Assembly: GCA_028705775.1 (NCBI GenBank)
Contig: JAQWCW010000028.1
Location: forward strand, 1-35,850
Reading direction: 5' to 3'
DNA from: Eubacteriales bacterium
GTDB taxonomy: Bacteria; Bacillota; Clostridia; Christensenellales; Aristaeellaceae
DNA: 35,850 nt
The notes under the pieces: model-generated
The model's database searches: none
Seen by the model: only the letters and a program-made list of their open reading frames with translations
Told to the model about the DNA's origin: nothing
Shown: piece by piece, positions 34,077-35,850 of the stretch
Numbering within the stretch: position 1 is the stretch's first letter
How the letters are laid out: each line of letters opens with the position of its first letter
Program-made: the position numbers and the translations under genes

Positions 34077-34167
34077 CACAATATATAGTATGGTCAAAAA
34101 ATCCAACCACTACATATAGTGGTACAATATGTAGTGGTTGCACAAAATATGACCACAATATATTGTG
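34077..34167. repeat. 91-bp nested inverted repeat
   Basis: Three concentric paired blocks: CACAATATAT (34077-34086) with ATATATTGTG (34158-34167), TGGTCA (34091-34096) with TGACCA (34150-34155), and CAACCACTACATAT (34104-34117) with ATATGTAGTGGTTG (34127-34140), all exact, with a 9-base loop. It could form a long RNA hairpin or a cruciform. No T run follows. Confidence 0.85.
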
Positions 34168-34179
34168 CAAAGTGCACAA
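34163..34179. repeat. 7-bp palindrome overlapping the nested repeat
   Basis: TTGTGCA-AAG-TGCACAA is an exact inverted repeat sharing its left arm with the outer arm of the 91-bp structure. It may be an operator for a dimeric regulator. Confidence 0.5.
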
Positions 34180-34201
34180 GTTTTGTTAGTTGGAGTGAAG
34201 G

Positions 34202-34229
34202 TTGATACTGGTCAAAGTGGACGGATAAT
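34202..34229 (+). promoter_or_regulatory. Possible promoter of the right-edge surface genes
   Basis: TTGATA, 16 bp and GATAAT, about 280 bases before the gene at 34512, immediately after the inverted repeats. The leader in between has no convincing gene. Confidence 0.4.
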
Positions 34230-34511
34230 CGCGGCATAATGACAAGATATTTGGACATATCGCGCATATGGTCTCCCGGTGAAAGCAGAAAAGTGGGTTC
34301 AGACAGGTCAGCCGGGCGTAACAATTGACTTCTCGTCGGGCTGGCTGTTTTGTTGATAGGGGCAAAGGGTCGGTCGGGGTGAAAAGAATTACTGTAACGG
34401 TCTTAACTCCATTAATGATTACAGCCGAGCATAAACATACAGCGCTTGTGAGTAAATATGCAAAACTGGCATTTTCGTGATGTCTGAAGCTGGTGGAGGC
34501 TTGAAAAGCTG

Positions 34512-35099
34512 ATGTTTGAGAAGCATAAGAAGCAAGTTTTTCTTCTTGCTTTCGCTTGCCTTTTCTTACTTGGAACAGGAGTGTATGCAGGCATTCAGAT
34601 CGGCCAACGACAGTCCTCGACCGGACACAAGGAAGTGGATCAGATAACACATGAGGGTGGCGAATCCGTCGATGTCGATCCCAACGCAGTGGACATAGAC
34701 CAAGCCTATCTCGATTCGTTGAATGAGCGTGCGGACATTCTGGAAGAGCAATCCCAAGCGAATACTCAGACGATGAAATATCACTTGTTTACGGATGTCT
34801 GGTTTGCTGCGGAGAAGACAGAGCAGGAACTGCCGATATGGAACGATCCAGCGAACGAACAAACCATGCAGGTTCGGATATGGTTGCTTGAGGATTTATC
34901 ATCCGGACATGGTGAGCAAACAGCGCCAGCGCTGATCACGACAGGTGCCATTGCACCGGGTCAGATGCTAAGCAAGGTGAATTTGAGTAGACGCTTGGAG
35001 GTTGGTACTTACCCCGCTGTCTTTGAGTATACGCCAGTTGATCGTGCCGGAACGAAGTATTCGTCATTTGAAGCGCGTGTATTTGTGCATGTTCAGTAG
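34512..35099 (+). CDS. Membrane-anchored extracytoplasmic protein of unknown function
   Basis: The 195-residue product has a short basic N-terminus, one hydrophobic helix (about residues 9-29) and an extracytoplasmic part. A linker with an acidic/polar stretch and a possible short coiled-coil (about 60-85) is followed by a beta-rich domain: 'ELPIWNDPANEQTMQVRIWLLED', 'GAIAPGQMLSKVNL' and 'VGTYPAVFEYTPV' are of the kind seen in small surface proteins of Firmicutes, but I cannot name the family. GGAGG lies 12 bases before ATG 34512, which is rather far. The codon use is less GC-rich than the core genes. The next gene is another exported beta-rich protein, 65 bases on. Confidence 0.7.
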   Translation: MFEKHKKQVFLLAFACLFLLGTGVYAGIQIGQRQSSTGHKEVDQITHEGGESVDVDPNAVDIDQAYLDSLNERADILEEQSQANTQTMKYHLFTDVWFAAEKTEQELPIWNDPANEQTMQVRIWLLEDLSSGHGEQTAPALITTGAIAPGQMLSKVNLSRRLEVGTYPAVFEYTPVDRAGTKYSSFEARVFVHVQ

Positions 35100-35164
35100 G
35101 ATGGCTTGATTAGTATAGCATTAGTGACTTTACGATCATAGGAAAGTAGAGGAGCGTAGGAACA

Positions 35165-35701
35165 ATGCGGAGTCGGAGCTTTTTTTCGGATAAGTGGATA
35201 AGCATATCGCTGACATGCATGGCGGGCTTCCTTTTCGCCATTGCCCTGATGGTTCTTGCGATGGTCGATTCCCTTCCGGCGATGGCGACAGAGAACATAA
35301 CCGTTTCGTATACCCCATCCTATAACACACAGTACTCAGTTACCGTTCCTTCAAGCCTTACGTTGAATAGAGATGGTTCTCAGACATCGGTGACTTTTAC
35401 TGTTGATTCTTGGTCTGATTTTCCTTCAGACAAGTCGTTGTATTGCGACTTGGCAGACTCCAATGACTTGTTGCTGACGAACAGTGCTGTTGAAGGGGCG
35501 ACAAGCATCAGCATGATTGTCAAGCACAGCAGTACTGTGATTGCCGCTGGAGACAGGATAGCCACTTTCAAGCCAGCATCGCTCAGCGGAAGTGATAGCG
35601 TAGAGTTTGTTGTTCTGACGGTCGAACCCGAGAGCAAACCTTCTTCTGGTGGGACATATACCGGAACGCTGTCTTTTGCCTGCGGGATAGTAGGTGAATG
35701 A
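35165..35701 (+). CDS. Secreted beta-rich surface protein of unknown function
   Basis: The 178-residue product has a basic N-terminus and a hydrophobic signal segment (about 14-37, ending near AMATE). The mature part reads like a beta-sandwich: 'YSVTVPSSLTLNRDGS', 'SDSVEFVVLTV' and a C-terminal 'GGTYTGTLSF' are typical of exported fimbrial or WxL-type-like surface domains in Firmicutes, though no family signature is certain. A single cysteine pair (C94 and C173 region) may form a disulfide. GTAGG lies 4 bases before ATG 35165. It follows the membrane-anchored gene in the same orientation and likely shares its transcript. Confidence 0.7.
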   Translation: MRSRSFFSDKWISISLTCMAGFLFAIALMVLAMVDSLPAMATENITVSYTPSYNTQYSVTVPSSLTLNRDGSQTSVTFTVDSWSDFPSDKSLYCDLADSNDLLLTNSAVEGATSISMIVKHSSTVIAAGDRIATFKPASLSGSDSVEFVVLTVEPESKPSSGGTYTGTLSFACGIVGE

Positions 35702-35758
35702 GGCGAAGGTATTGGGATTTGGAAGTGGTGTTGTATGGAGATGGGGAGAGGGGTAATT

Positions 35759-35824
35759 ATGCAGAACAAGCCATCGTTTATGCAAGAAAGCGAGCGAAAA
35801 GTGCATAAATCAAGCCGCAAATGA
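35759..35824 (+). CDS. Possible 21-codon small gene
   Basis: A short frame encoding a basic peptide of 21 residues starts at ATG 35759 with GAGAGGGG 5 bases upstream. Its TGA overlaps an ATG at 35821 (ATGA), whose frame stays open to the window edge. The good ribosome binding site and overlap favour translation, but a shifted beginning of a longer gene is equally possible. Confidence 0.3.
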   Translation: MQNKPSFMQESERKVHKSSRK

Positions 35825-35850
35825 ATATACACTGCATAACAAAAAATCAC

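Noticed and set aside
34325-34480. 51-codon frame starting with TTG upstream of the surface genes
   Set aside because: There is no ribosome binding site, it has no recognisable product, and an in-frame stop lies just upstream; possibly a remnant.

Overview
This window looks like a chromosomal segment of a low-redundancy, fairly GC-rich anaerobic Firmicute of the class Clostridia. The signs are strong GGAGG-type ribosome binding sites, many 4-bp ATGA overlaps, a Gram-positive LexA (DinR-type) box, a HutP-family protein, a YugP-type zinc peptidase, a flavodiiron protein with rubredoxin, and an Rrf2 regulator. The exact genus cannot be read from the sequence. Most of the window (about 0.2-32.5 kb) is ordinary core or near-core chromosome. 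The last 3.3 kb and the stretch at 2.5-4.1 kb are visibly more AT-rich and look accessory.

Layout. 0-1.4 kb: a secreted protein behind a near-consensus promoter with an upstream perfect palindrome, convergent with a small HEAT-repeat protein. 1.7-2.4 kb: a 6S RNA gene (ssrS), recognised from its terminal helix and sequence, followed by a HutP-family gene. 2.5-3.8 kb: a broken AlbA_2/HATPase-type gene. 4.2-4.7 kb: two overlapping PII-like genes. 4.8-5.8 kb: a tiny lipoprotein with a structured leader, then a flavin-reductase-family protein. 5.9-8.0 kb (minus): a BFD-like [2Fe-2S] protein, murA and a secreted YwmB-like protein. 8.2-13.2 kb: a uvrB-uvrA nucleotide excision repair operon with a LexA box. 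13.6-16.5 kb (minus): trkA-trkH potassium uptake. 16.6-19.9 kb: YugP-type peptidase, Rrf2 regulator and a secreted GH26 mannanase in one close-packed run. 20.0-25.2 kb: a four-gene operon with a Nim-like flavoprotein, a MATE transporter fused to an anti-sigma-factor-type ATPase domain, a GNAT-like protein and a membrane Cache-HAMP-PP2C (SpoIIE-type) phosphatase. 25.3-26.2 kb (minus): a DMT transporter with a TTG start. 26.3-29.9 kb: an SbcD/YhaO-like nuclease and an SbcC/YhaN-like ATPase. 29.9-31.8 kb: a four-module flavodiiron protein. 31.8-32.5 kb (minus): an esterase.

The stretch from 32.5 to 34.5 kb has no convincing gene. It holds three tandem ~115-bp repeats ending at a rho-independent terminator, then a perfect-consensus sigma-A promoter and an orphan Shine-Dalgarno sequence leading into four ~102-bp repeats, then a 91-bp nested inverted repeat. 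Two membrane-anchored or secreted beta-rich proteins follow at the right edge. This 2-kb repeat and palindrome block is the least explained part of the window.

Functional themes are DNA damage repair (UvrAB under LexA, SbcCD-like pair), envelope and ion homeostasis (MurA, TrkAH), oxygen and redox defence (flavodiiron protein, flavin reductase, Nim-like protein, BFD, Rrf2), and a partner-switching-like phosphorylation module (ATPase-fused MATE plus PP2C). All calls come from reading the sequence by eye; no database search or folding program was run.
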